Below are positions 15,885 to 23,851 of a stretch of 33,634 nt of DNA, one piece after another. Origin of the DNA: an uncultured Treponema sp. (GTDB lineage: Bacteria > Spirochaetota > Spirochaetia > Treponematales > Treponemataceae); contig ONET01000013.1 of NCBI GenBank assembly GCA_900316905.1, positions 1 to 33,634 of the forward strand, written 5' to 3'. How positions within the stretch are numbered: the first letter of the stretch is position 1; every line of letters begins with the position of its first letter. The notes under the pieces were generated by a model. The model made no database searches. It had not been told where the DNA came from and saw only the letters and a list, made by a program, of their open reading frames with translations. The position numbers and the translations under genes are program-made.

Positions 15885-17177
15885 ATGTCCAACAAGGTTG
15901 ACACATCTCGCGTTTTGGCCCTTATTTTGGGAGGCGGAAAGGGAACCCGCCTCTACCCGCTTACAAAAGACCGCTCAAAGCCGGCCGTTTCGTTTGGCGG
16001 AAAATACAGAATCGTAGACATTCCCCTTTCAAACTGCATCAATTCAGGCTTCAAGAAAATTTACCTTTTGACCCAGTTCAACTCGGCCTCGCTCCACATG
16101 CACATCACCAACTCCTACAACTTCGACCGCTTTTCAAAGGGCTTCGTAGAGATTTTGGCGGCGGAGCAGACGCTGGAACATTCGGGCTGGTACGAGGGAA
16201 CGGCGGACTCGGTTCGCAAAAACTTCGTCCACTTTAAGGCGCAGAACCCCAGCCACTACATCATTTTGTCGGGCGACCAGCTTTACCACATGGACTTGCA
16301 GGCATTTTTCAACGCGCACGTGGCAAGCGGCGCGGACGTCACAATCGCCACGACAGCCGTAAACCGCCGCGACGCCTCCGGCTTTGGCATAATGAAAATC
16401 GACGACAAAAACCGCATAACGGAATTCATGGAAAAACCAAAGCCGGACCTTAACATCGACGACTGGAAGATTCCCGCCGCCGCCAGAAACCCCGACTTGG
16501 CGCCCGAAAAAGAATACCTTGCCAGCATGGGCATTTACATTTTCAACGCCTCTACGATGGAAGAAGTCTTGGACAACGACAAGACCGACTTTGGAAAGGA
16601 AATCATTCCGATGGCCATAAAGAACAAGAAAATCAACTCTTACGTCTTTGACGGCTATTGGGAAGACATCGGAACAATCAGAAGCTTCTACGAGGCCACG
16701 CTCGACCTCACCAATCCCGAGCCAAAATTCAACCTCTTTGACGAGGCCCAGCCCATTTACACGCACGCAAGAAACCTTCCGCCGTGCAAAATGAACCACG
16801 CCGACATCACGGCCTCGCTCACAAGCGACGGCTGCATCATCACCGACTCAATGGTCACAAAGTCTGTAATCGGAGTCCGCTCAATCGTCGAAGCCGGAAC
16901 AATCCTTAAGGGAACAATCATCATGGGAGCCGACTACTACGAGTCGAACGAAGAAAAGGAAAGCAACAAAAAGGCGGGGCTTCCCAACATCGGAATCGGA
17001 AAGCATTGCCACATTGAAAAGACCATCATCGACAAAAACGCCCGCATAGGCGAAAACTGCCAGATCAACGTCTCAGGCAAAAAATACGAGGACGGCGACC
17101 ACGGAATGTTCTACAGCGCCGACGGAATCATCGTGATCCGAAAGAACGCGGTAATCCCGGCGGGCACCATTATTTAA
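15885..17177 (+). CDS. glgC: Glucose-1-phosphate adenylyltransferase (ADP-glucose pyrophosphorylase)
   Basis: GlgC makes ADP-glucose from glucose-1-phosphate and ATP, the committed step of bacterial glycogen synthesis. The 430 residues equal the usual length. Seen: GGGKGTRLYPLT (nucleotide loop, from residue 16), SKPAVSFGGKYRIVDIPLSNC, YEGTADSVRKN (from 103), SGDQLYHMD, EFMEKP and YWEDIGTI. The C-terminal left-handed beta-helix follows (IGIGKHCHIEKTIIDKNARIGENCQI). GGAGG lies six bases before the ATG. It is monocistronic, divergent from phoH, and its stop overlaps the stop of the convergent sigma-54 activator by four bases. No other glycogen gene is present in the window. Confidence 0.96.
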   Translation: MSNKVDTSRVLALILGGGKGTRLYPLTKDRSKPAVSFGGKYRIVDIPLSNCINSGFKKIYLLTQFNSASLHMHITNSYNFDRFSKGFVEILAAEQTLEHSGWYEGTADSVRKNFVHFKAQNPSHYIILSGDQLYHMDLQAFFNAHVASGADVTIATTAVNRRDASGFGIMKIDDKNRITEFMEKPKPDLNIDDWKIPAAARNPDLAPEKEYLASMGIYIFNASTMEEVLDNDKTDFGKEIIPMAIKNKKINSYVFDGYWEDIGTIRSFYEATLDLTNPEPKFNLFDEAQPIYTHARNLPPCKMNHADITASLTSDGCIITDSMVTKSVIGVRSIVEAGTILKGTIIMGADYYESNEEKESNKKAGLPNIGIGKHCHIEKTIIDKNARIGENCQINVSGKKYEDGDHGMFYSADGIIVIRKNAVIPAGTII

Positions 17178-18526
17178 TCTTCAGCCTCGCCTAGCTTGCG
17201 CTGGAGTGTTTTGCGGCCGATGCCAAGCGCATCGGCCGTCTTGCTTTTGTTGCCCTTGTTGGCGGCAAGCGTTTGCTCGATGACAATGCGCTCGGCCTCT
17301 TCAAGCGTGGAGCCGGCTGGAATGACGATGCTTTCGGCCGCGGTCGCGTTGCTGACAGAAGGCGGCAAGTCTTCCAAAGTTATTTCGTTGCCCGAGCACA
17401 TGACTACGGCGCTTTCGATGCAATTGCGCAGCTCGCGGATGTTTCCGGGCCAGTCGTACTTGTAAAGCGCGCTGCGGGCGCGGCTGTCAACGCCAGTTAT
17501 GGTCTTTCCCAAGTCGGCCGCTTCGCCTTCAAATTCCTTTAAAAAGCGCGCTATCAAAAGCGGTATGTCGTCCTTTCGCTCGCGCAAGGGCGGAACTTCT
17601 ATGCGGACAACGTTCAGCCTGTAAAAAAGGTCCTCGCGGAATTTTCCTTCTTTGACCATTTCTTCCAAGTTGCGGTTGGTGGCGGCTATGACGCGCGCGT
17701 CAACCTCTATCGTTTGGCTTCCGCCCACGCGCTCAAACTTTTTTTCCTGCAAGACGCGCAAAAGCTTGACTTGCGTGGCGGGGTTTATCTCTCCGATTTC
17801 GTCAAGGAATATCGTGGAATTGTGGGCAAGCTCAAAGCGGCCTTTTGCCATTTGGTCGGCCCCTGTGTAGGCGCCCTTTTCGTGGCCAAAAAGCTCAGAC
17901 TCCAAAAGGCTTTCGGACAAGGCCGCGCAATGGGCCTTGACACATTCATGGTCTTTGCGCGGAGAAAGCGCGTGAATCGCGTCGGCGACGACTTCCTTTC
18001 CTACGCCGCTTTCGCCGGTAATCAAAACCGTGGCCTTTGACGGAGCCACTTTTTTTATCAGCTCCGCGATTTTTTGCATGGCGGCGCTTTTTCCGACCAT
18101 GTTCTCAAGCGACTTTGCCTGGCCGACGCGGTCCTTAAGCTCCTTGTGCTGGAGCGAAAGCTCGCGGCCTTGAAGCGCGCGCTTGACAATCAATGAAAGC
18201 TGGTCAAGGTTCAAAGGCTTGGTCAAAAAGTCGTAGGCGCCGTTTCGCATCGCGTCAACGGCCGCGTCAATGCTTCCGTGCCCGGTAAGGACAATGACCG
18301 GGATTCCAGGATTTTGCGTGGTGACGCGGCGCAAGACTTCCTCGCCCGATATTCCGTCCATGCGGAGGTCGGTCACCACCAAGTCAATGTCGCCCTTGGC
18401 AATTTGGTCAAGGCCTTCCTGGCCGTTGGCGGCCAAGCGGACTTCATATCCGTCAAGCTCAAAGGCGGCGCCCAAGCCTTCGCGAATGTTTTTTTCGTCG
18501 TCAATGACAAGTATCGTAAATTTCAT
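17174..18526 (-). CDS. atoC: Sigma-54-dependent response regulator (AtoC/NtrC type)
   Basis: This is a transcription activator of 450 residues for sigma-54 RNA polymerase. The receiver domain has the phospho-acceptor Asp53 (VTDLRMDG), acidic pocket DDE near 9-11, and Lys in TKPL. The AAA+ domain carries GESGVGKE (Walker A), ELFGHEKGAYTGA with the sigma-54-contacting GAFTGA loop as GAYTGA, FLDEIGE (Walker B), and FREDLFYRLNV. A Fis-type helix-turn-helix closes it (NKSKTADALGIGRKTLQRKLGE). Start overlaps the kinase stop (ATGA). A treponemal AtoS/AtoC pair in this neighbourhood is known to me from Treponema genomes. Its targets cannot be read from this window. Confidence 0.94.
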   Translation of the reverse strand: MKFTILVIDDEKNIREGLGAAFELDGYEVRLAANGQEGLDQIAKGDIDLVVTDLRMDGISGEEVLRRVTTQNPGIPVIVLTGHGSIDAAVDAMRNGAYDFLTKPLNLDQLSLIVKRALQGRELSLQHKELKDRVGQAKSLENMVGKSAAMQKIAELIKKVAPSKATVLITGESGVGKEVVADAIHALSPRKDHECVKAHCAALSESLLESELFGHEKGAYTGADQMAKGRFELAHNSTIFLDEIGEINPATQVKLLRVLQEKKFERVGGSQTIEVDARVIAATNRNLEEMVKEGKFREDLFYRLNVVRIEVPPLRERKDDIPLLIARFLKEFEGEAADLGKTITGVDSRARSALYKYDWPGNIRELRNCIESAVVMCSGNEITLEDLPPSVSNATAAESIVIPAGSTLEEAERIVIEQTLAANKGNKSKTADALGIGRKTLQRKLGEAED

Positions 18527-19725
18527 TTGGCCTCCAAAAGCCGGGTGTCGGTCTGCGGAACGGGCAGCGTGATTATAAAAGCGCTTCCCTCGCCTTCCTT
18601 GGATTCAACTTGTATGTCGCCAGAAAATTCCTTTACGATTTTGTAAACCATTGTAAGGCCCAAGCCCGTTCCGCTTGCCTTTGTGGTGTAGTAAGGCTCA
18701 AAAACGCGCGCCAAAGTTTTTTCGCTCATGCCGGCGCCGTTGTCCTTTATCAAAATCACAAACTTTCCGTCCTTTACGGCGGAACGGATCTCAAGAACGC
18801 CGCCTTCCTTTCCGTTGAATTTGTCCACAATGGCCGCAAGCGCGTTTTGAGCGAGGTTGGCCATGACTTCGCGCAAAAGCTTTTGGTCAAGCAAAAGGCG
18901 GCTTGAATCGTCGCAAAGCTCGGTCTTTATCAAGACATTCTTGCTGGAAAATTCCGGGGCAAAAAAATCCGCGAATTTTTTAATAAGCGGATTAGGCTGC
19001 AAAAGCTCTAGGTTGGCGTTCACTGGGCGCACGGCGAACAAAAAATCCATCACGATTTTGTTGAGGCTAGAAATTTCGTCGTTCACAACGTCAATGTATT
19101 TTTCCAAAAATTTCTGGTCGGGCAAAAGGCCGTCCGACTCGCGCGCCTTCTTTATTGCCTTTTGCAAAAGCTGGATGTGGATGCTTATGGCGCCCAGCGG
19201 ATTTTTTATTTCATGGGCTACGCTCGCGGCCAAATTTGTAAGGCCTGCAAGGCTTTCCATGCGCCGCAAAAGGATTTCCTGCTTGCGCCGCTCGGTTATG
19301 TCGCGGACAACGATTATGCAGCCGTCCAACTCTTCGTTTTGGACGAGCGGCGACACGCTTATGGAAACAAAGCGGACGCTTCCGCCGCCGGTTTGGAACG
19401 AAAATTCCTCGCTGACGTTGGAGCGGCGCTTTTGGACGCAATCCTTTAAGAAAGCCGCTATTTGGGAGTCGCCGACAAAATCCCACAAGCTTGAATTTTC
19501 ATTTTTGGGAAGCGGCCGCGCGCTAAAAGGCAAGGCGCGCTCGGCGGCCTTGTTTATCAAAAAAAGCTTTGAGTCCTTGTCAAAAATTATAAGGCCCAAC
19601 GAAAGCGACTCGATGATTGAAGAAAGCGCGTCGCGCTCGGAGGAGATTGACGAAAAAAGTTTTTCTATCTGCGCGTCGGACAGCTTGGAAAGCTTTTGCG
19701 CGACGCTCTTGTTGAAATTGGTCAA
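18523..19725 (-). CDS. atoS: PAS-containing cytoplasmic sensor histidine kinase (AtoS type)
   Basis: Partner of the downstream sigma-54 regulator. No TM segment or signal peptide is seen, so it should sense a cytoplasmic cue. Order: short coiled N-terminus, PAS domain (SIIESLSLGLIIFDKDSKLFLIN through GCIIVVRDITERRKQE), HisKA with the phospho-His in SVAHEIKNPLGAI, and HATPase with NLAQNALAAI (N box), DNGAGMS (G1) and GTGLGLTM (G2). I start it at TTG 19725: GGGAG precedes it, and TTGA overlaps the stop of the clamp-loader gene. A TTG nine codons upstream (19752) has no ribosome site. The product is 400 residues. It forms a four-base ATGA overlap with atoC. Confidence 0.92.
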   Translation of the reverse strand: MTNFNKSVAQKLSKLSDAQIEKLFSSISSERDALSSIIESLSLGLIIFDKDSKLFLINKAAERALPFSARPLPKNENSSLWDFVGDSQIAAFLKDCVQKRRSNVSEEFSFQTGGGSVRFVSISVSPLVQNEELDGCIIVVRDITERRKQEILLRRMESLAGLTNLAASVAHEIKNPLGAISIHIQLLQKAIKKARESDGLLPDQKFLEKYIDVVNDEISSLNKIVMDFLFAVRPVNANLELLQPNPLIKKFADFFAPEFSSKNVLIKTELCDDSSRLLLDQKLLREVMANLAQNALAAIVDKFNGKEGGVLEIRSAVKDGKFVILIKDNGAGMSEKTLARVFEPYYTTKASGTGLGLTMVYKIVKEFSGDIQVESKEGEGSAFIITLPVPQTDTRLLEAK

Positions 19726-20939
19726 CGCTTTCTCTCCCGCGCCAAGGCGCAAAGAAGCTCTTCGAGCGCACTTTGGACGTTTTGGTTATAGGTTGAGACG
19801 TTGAGCCAAACATTGCGAGCGGCCGCGGAAACGGCGCGGGCCTTTTGAACGCCGGAAGCGCTTGAAAACAATTCCCGGCTTTTGGCTTCCAAGGCAGTCA
19901 AAAAAATCTTGAGCAAAACTCGCGGCTCAAATTTTCCGCAAGCCTTCACCAAGTCGGCGACGTCTGGAATCTGGCCGCCAAAAACCTGGTCAAAAAAGTC
20001 GGCGGCGCGCTTTTCCACGATTTCGGGGCGGACAGGCAAAAAGCCTTCCAAGTAATGCTGAATCACCGAGCCGCCGTTTGAAGGCATGAACACTGTTCCG
20101 TCATGGAAAACGCGGTCAATGATTTCCTTTTCCTCGTCAGAAGTCCGCGAAGAAAAAGGATACGGGCGAAGGCGCGACAAAATTGTAGGCATGACAGCGC
20201 TCTTTCGTTCCGCAGTCAAAATAAAAAGCGTGTTGGCCGGCGGCTCCTCCAAAATTTTAAGGAGCGCGTTGCGAACGCCTTCCAACATCCGCTCCGCCCG
20301 CTCAATGACTATGACTTTTGTTCCTGAAGCCGCTCCGATGCGCGCCCACACAGAAAGGTTCCTTATTTGCAAAATCGGAACTGAATCATACATAAAATCG
20401 CCTTCAAGCTTTTTGCAAAGCTCCACGATTTTTTGGACGTTTTCTTCCACCGCCTTTATGTCAGGAAGCTCGCGGCCCACGTCAATTTCTTCCATGCGCT
20501 CGTCAAGTTCCCCAGTCAAGACGGCGATTTTGTTCAGCTTGTCGCTGTCCTGCCAAAGGGCCGGATTGAAGCGGTTTTGAAGCTTTCTGACAGAGCGAAG
20601 GAAAAGATAGCGGGTGGCGTTGACATGGCTGTCGCCAAGGGAGACGGAACTGACAAAGGCCTTTTGCGCCGCTTGAATTTCAAGGGAACAGTCGCGCGGC
20701 CCCAAAAGCATGAGGTTGGGGCTGACCAAAGCCTTGTGCCTTAAGCAAGACGGGCAAGAGCAAGACCAGCGGCCGCGCGGGTTTTCCGTACAGGACAGGA
20801 CGCGGGCAGTTTCCAAGGCGGCGGTCAGTTTTCCGCTTGACGAGGGGCCGCAAAACAAAACCGCGCCGGGAAGACGGCCGGACGCTATGTCATCCTTCAA
20901 GAGACCAGAGGCGCTTTGAAAAAGCAAATTGTCAAACAA
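19722..20939 (-). CDS. DNA polymerase III clamp-loader subunit, delta'-like
   Basis: A RecA/AAA+ clamp-loader protein of 405 residues. GPSSSGKLT (from 31) is a P-loop-like sequence with Leu where Ser/Thr normally follows GK. Cys50, Cys60, Cys62 and Cys65 form the zinc module typical of this family. ALLKILEEPPANTLFILTAE carries the conserved LEEPP, followed by a sensor-like LSRLRPYPF that lacks the SRC cysteine. The altered P-loop and missing SRC favour delta' (holB) over gamma/tau; a divergent dnaX relative is the alternative. The TTG start at 20939 has AGGA just upstream. It sits between cvpA (15 bases) and atoS (TTGA overlap). Confidence 0.78.
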   Translation of the reverse strand: MFDNLLFQSASGLLKDDIASGRLPGAVLFCGPSSSGKLTAALETARVLSCTENPRGRWSCSCPSCLRHKALVSPNLMLLGPRDCSLEIQAAQKAFVSSVSLGDSHVNATRYLFLRSVRKLQNRFNPALWQDSDKLNKIAVLTGELDERMEEIDVGRELPDIKAVEENVQKIVELCKKLEGDFMYDSVPILQIRNLSVWARIGAASGTKVIVIERAERMLEGVRNALLKILEEPPANTLFILTAERKSAVMPTILSRLRPYPFSSRTSDEEKEIIDRVFHDGTVFMPSNGGSVIQHYLEGFLPVRPEIVEKRAADFFDQVFGGQIPDVADLVKACGKFEPRVLLKIFLTALEAKSRELFSSASGVQKARAVSAAARNVWLNVSTYNQNVQSALEELLCALARERKR

Positions 20940-20954
20940 CTTTCCTACCCCGCC

Positions 20955-21398
20955 TTAAATTGGAATCTGTTCTATATAGTTGGAAACGACGCTTCGCTCG
21001 CGCAAATTGGACGTGTCTATCGTTCCGTTAAACTCCACCATTGCAAGCAAGAGAACAAAGACAAGCGCCGCTCCTTCGACAAAGCCCAAAAGCAAGCCCA
21101 AGGTTTTGTCCAGGCTTCCCAAAACGGCGCCGGAAAAAATCGTCTTAAGCAAAAGCTGAATTATCTTTATCAAAATGAAGGCGCAAATGAAGACGGCCAA
21201 AAAACCCAAAATCTTGGACAAGAGCGGCGACATCGAGCGCGAAAAAACTTCCGCCATCTTTTGATAGAGCATGATTCCGGCAAAAAGAGAAAAAATCAAC
21301 GAGCCGATTCCAAAGACTTCGTTTATCAAGCCCCGGACAAAGCCTCGAATCGTGAATATCAACAAAATCGCGATGAATATATAATCAAGGACGTTCAT
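20955..21398 (-). CDS. cvpA: CvpA family membrane protein
   Basis: A 147-residue integral membrane protein with four predicted TM helices: DYIFIAILLIFTIRGFVRGL, GIGSLIFSLFAGIMLY, ILGFLAVFICAFILIKIIQL and LGLLLGFVEGAALVFVLLLA. The RGFVRGLINEVFG loop and SLDKTLGLLLGFVEG are family hallmarks. CvpA is needed for colicin V export in E. coli and is more generally linked to envelope stress resistance; the mechanism is unclear. Its ATG overlaps the murG stop by four bases. Confidence 0.9.
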   Translation of the reverse strand: MNVLDYIFIAILLIFTIRGFVRGLINEVFGIGSLIFSLFAGIMLYQKMAEVFSRSMSPLLSKILGFLAVFICAFILIKIIQLLLKTIFSGAVLGSLDKTLGLLLGFVEGAALVFVLLLAMVEFNGTIDTSNLRERSVVSNYIEQIPI

Positions 21399-22558
21399 AA
21401 AATTCCCTCAGCCAAAATGGCGGCTATTTTTTCCGAAGGCTTTTCCTGCCCCAGCATAGCCTCGCAAGCGGAGGCGAACTTTTTGCGGTCGGCCGCGCTG
21501 GCCATCGAAGAAAGAGCGCTTTGAACAGAAGTCTCGGTCATCGCGCTTTTTGTCAAAACAATCGCCGCTCCCCGCCGCTCAAAATATTCGGCGTTGTCAA
21601 CTTGGTCGCCGCGAGTTCCGGCGCCTTCAAGCGGAACAAGGACCATCGGCTTTTTTAGCGAGGCGCATTCCCAAATGGAATTGGCCCCCGCGCGCGAAAG
21701 AACTATGTCGGCGCAAGCGATTACGCTTGGCATTTCCTTGTAGATGAAGGCGTAAGGATGATAGGCGGCCTTTTCCTCCTCCGTCAAATCGGAAGGCAAA
21801 AGCGCCGCGTTTTTTTGGCCGGTCTGGTGGACCACGATGAAGCGCTCGCAAAGCCAAGAAAGATTTTTCCAAACAAGCTCGTTGATCTGCGCGGCGCCCA
21901 AGGAGCCTCCCATCACAAGCAAAATTGGCTTGGCTTTTTTTTGCGCGGCCGTCACGCCCAAAAATTCCAGGCCAAGCCGCGCGTCGGCTTGGTAAAAGGC
22001 CGGCCTGACAGGATTTCCAGTGACCACGAATTTTGGCGAAGTTCCGTTGGAAAAAAATTCCTTGGTCTCCTCGTAGCTTAGCAAAACCTTGCTTGCGAAC
22101 TTGGAATTAATTCTTGTGGCCAAGCCCGGCGTAAAGTCACATTCATGCGTGTAAACCTTTATGCCCAAAAGCCGCGCCGACGCGCAAGGCGGAACTGAAA
22201 CAAAGCCGCCTTTTGAAAACAAAAAGGCCGGACGGTTCTTTAGCAAGATAAAGAAGGCGCAAACAAAGCCAAAAAAGATTTTGAACAAATCAAAAAAATT
22301 TTGCAAGGAAAAATAACGGCGCAGCTTTCCGCTTGGAACGCCGTAAAATTTGTCGGCGCAGGCGCGGCCGTCCTTGTCTACGGAATTAAGGACGATTTCC
22401 TTGTCCATTTTTGAAAGAGAGCCAAGCCAAATTATTTTCACGTCGCGGCCGGCTTTAATAAACTTTTGCCTCAACGAATCGGCGACCGCAAGCCCCGGAT
22501 AAATGTGTCCGCCGGTTCCGCCGCCGACAAAAGCGACGGTTAGCGCCTTATTGTCCAT
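21395..22558 (-). CDS. murG: MurG, lipid II-forming N-acetylglucosaminyltransferase
   Basis: MurG adds GlcNAc from UDP-GlcNAc to lipid I on the inner membrane face, making lipid II for peptidoglycan. GT-B fold landmarks: FVGGGTGGHIYPGLAVAD (G loop 1), THECDFTPGLATRI, a hydrophobic membrane-contact patch near KIFFGFVCAFFILL, LLVMGGSLGAAQINELV (G loop 3) and SRAGANSIWECASLKKPMVLVPL (UDP-sugar site). The 387 residues slightly exceed the usual 355-360. The ATG at 22558 lies within the end of the upstream ankyrin gene (11-base overlap) and the stop overlaps cvpA. It is not in a dcw cluster here. Confidence 0.95.
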   Translation of the reverse strand: MDNKALTVAFVGGGTGGHIYPGLAVADSLRQKFIKAGRDVKIIWLGSLSKMDKEIVLNSVDKDGRACADKFYGVPSGKLRRYFSLQNFFDLFKIFFGFVCAFFILLKNRPAFLFSKGGFVSVPPCASARLLGIKVYTHECDFTPGLATRINSKFASKVLLSYEETKEFFSNGTSPKFVVTGNPVRPAFYQADARLGLEFLGVTAAQKKAKPILLVMGGSLGAAQINELVWKNLSWLCERFIVVHQTGQKNAALLPSDLTEEEKAAYHPYAFIYKEMPSVIACADIVLSRAGANSIWECASLKKPMVLVPLEGAGTRGDQVDNAEYFERRGAAIVLTKSAMTETSVQSALSSMASAADRKKFASACEAMLGQEKPSEKIAAILAEGIL

Positions 22559-23444
22559 GATGATTCTTTTCCATTATTTCAAGCAAGTCTTGGCGCTTGA
22601 AAAGCTTGGCGTAAGTCCACGCGGACATTCCCAAGGCGTCAAATTTATCGGGGCTGGCGCCGGCGTCGGAAAGCGCTTTGACCAAGTCGGCGTTTCCCGC
22701 GCCAACGGCCAAGGTCAGGGCGGACTGGTTGTCGCTTGAAACAAAGTCCAAGTTGACGCCCTTTTCAATCAAAATTTTTGTAAGCTCCAAGTTCTTTTTC
22801 CAAACGCAATCCATCAAGGCGGAATAGCCCCTGTCGGCGGAAACGGCGTTTAGGTCAATGTCTTGGCCAAGCATCCATTTTACTTCGTCAACCTTTTCGG
22901 CGCGGATGGCGACATTGAGCATCGGAACGCCAAGGCTTGTGCGCTCGTTGAGGCTCATGCCGGCGTCCAAGTAGGTTTGGACAACGTCGCGGTTGTCCTT
23001 TTGCACGTGAACGGAAAGAGCGTCGCCCGTGTATGGGTTTCCGCCGTCAAAGAGTTTTTTCCAAGCCTCTTTTTTCTTGGACTCAAGCGCGAGGCCCGCG
23101 ATATTGTTCTGCAAATAAGCGAAAAGCCTGTCAAAAGACTCAAAGTCCTTTAGAGAGCCGCACTTTTGAATTTGCGCCGTCCACGAGCTTTTGAGCGCGT
23201 AAACAAAAAGCCCCCGCCCCAACGCGATTCCCCATTCAAAAGCGGCGTTTTTTGACGGAACTTTATCATCAAGAATGACGCAGTGCGTGAAAAGCTTTGT
23301 TTTTGACGGAACTTCCGACGGCGAAAAATCGGCGTCCTTGTCAAGCAAAAAAGACTTTGTCTGTATTTTATTTTTCTTAAAAAATCCTTTCAACTCGGTG
23401 AAAGATGATTCGTTTTTAGGAGTGTAAATTATAAGCCAATTCAT
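22548..23444 (-). CDS. TIR/deoxyribosyltransferase-like domain fused to ankyrin repeats
   Basis: I do not recognise a named protein. Residues 1-90 look like a small Rossmann-like domain: MNWLIIYTPKNESSF, THCVILDD, then SKNAAFEWGIALGRGLFVYAL. That last motif resembles the Ser/Glu helix of TIR and nucleoside 2-deoxyribosyltransferase folds, with Glu70 the candidate catalytic residue. From about 138 the protein is ankyrin repeats (NPYTGDALSVHVQKDNRDVVQTYLDAGMS, then three or four more). No signal peptide is seen, so it is probably cytoplasmic. The start is ATG 23444; a GTG at 23459 would lie within the -10 box. It is the first gene of the murG-cvpA-delta'-atoSC unit. Function unknown. Confidence 0.72.
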   Translation of the reverse strand: MNWLIIYTPKNESSFTELKGFFKKNKIQTKSFLLDKDADFSPSEVPSKTKLFTHCVILDDKVPSKNAAFEWGIALGRGLFVYALKSSWTAQIQKCGSLKDFESFDRLFAYLQNNIAGLALESKKKEAWKKLFDGGNPYTGDALSVHVQKDNRDVVQTYLDAGMSLNERTSLGVPMLNVAIRAEKVDEVKWMLGQDIDLNAVSADRGYSALMDCVWKKNLELTKILIEKGVNLDFVSSDNQSALTLAVGAGNADLVKALSDAGASPDKFDALGMSAWTYAKLFKRQDLLEIMEKNHHGQ

Positions 23445-23450
23445 TCTACC

Positions 23451-23479
23451 ATTATACACAAAAAAACAATATGTTTCAA
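23451..23479 (-). promoter_or_regulatory. Promoter of the ankyrin-murG-atoSC operon, apparently leaderless
   Basis: Minus strand TTGAAA (23479-23474), 17-base spacer, TATAAT (23456-23451). Six bases then separate the -10 box from the ATG at 23444, so the expected start nucleotide is the A of that ATG. No Shine-Dalgarno sequence. Confidence 0.65.
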
Positions 23480-23566
23480 GAATGGCGCTTGACAGAACGG
23501 CGTTTGTCTCACGCTCGGCAAGCTGAATTTTTCAAATAAAAAAAACGCAAAAAAAGCCCGCGGCTC

Positions 23567-23595
23567 TTGACAGTTTTTTTCCAATCTGATATTAT
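23567..23595 (+). promoter_or_regulatory. Promoter of tRNA-Phe
   Basis: TTGACA (23567-23572), 17-base spacer, TATTAT (23590-23595). The predicted start near 23602 is about six bases before the mature tRNA 5' end. Confidence 0.75.
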
Positions 23596-23607
23596 AACTA
23601 TCACTAC

Positions 23608-23680
23608 GCCGCTGTAGCTCAGTTGGTAGAGCGCCGGACTGAAAATCCGTATGTCGTCAGTTCGATTCTGACCGGTGGCA
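23608..23680 (+). tRNA. tRNA-Phe (GAA)
   Basis: A 73-nt cloverleaf. The seven-pair acceptor stem GCCGCTG/CGGTGGC has two G-U pairs; the D arm is GCTC/GAGC; the anticodon loop CTGAAAA gives anticodon GAA; the T arm is GTCAG TTCGATT CTGAC; discriminator A. The anticodon stem has a C-U mismatch at 27-43. CCA is not encoded. It has its own promoter and an intrinsic terminator just downstream. Confidence 0.96.
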
Positions 23681-23684
23681 AAAA

Positions 23685-23716
23685 AGACCTGCGATTGCAT
23701 CGCGGGTCTTTTTTTT
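23685..23716 (+). terminator. Intrinsic terminator of tRNA-Phe
   Basis: An 11-pair stem (AGACCTGCGAT with ATCGCGGGTCT, one G-U pair), three-base loop, then an eight-T run. A-rich sequence on the other side gives only a weak reverse terminator. Confidence 0.9.
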
Positions 23717-23756
23717 ACGTCCTGTGGCCTCAAACAATTGCCGCTGTTCACGCCCC

Positions 23757-23796
23757 AAAAAAAACCGCCAGACTCCTCATCGGATTCGTCTGGCGG
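23757..23796 (-). terminator. Intrinsic terminator of the flagellar unit
   Basis: A nine-pair stem CCGCCAGAC (23765-23773) with GTCTGGCGG (23788-23796) and a 14-base loop. On the minus strand it is followed by eight Ts (23764-23757). It lies about 55 bases after the flgE stop. Confidence 0.88.
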
Positions 23797-23851
23797 CTTC
23801 TTAGTTTTTTAACTTTTTATTTTATCGGCCTAGTCGGCCATGCTAAGGATA

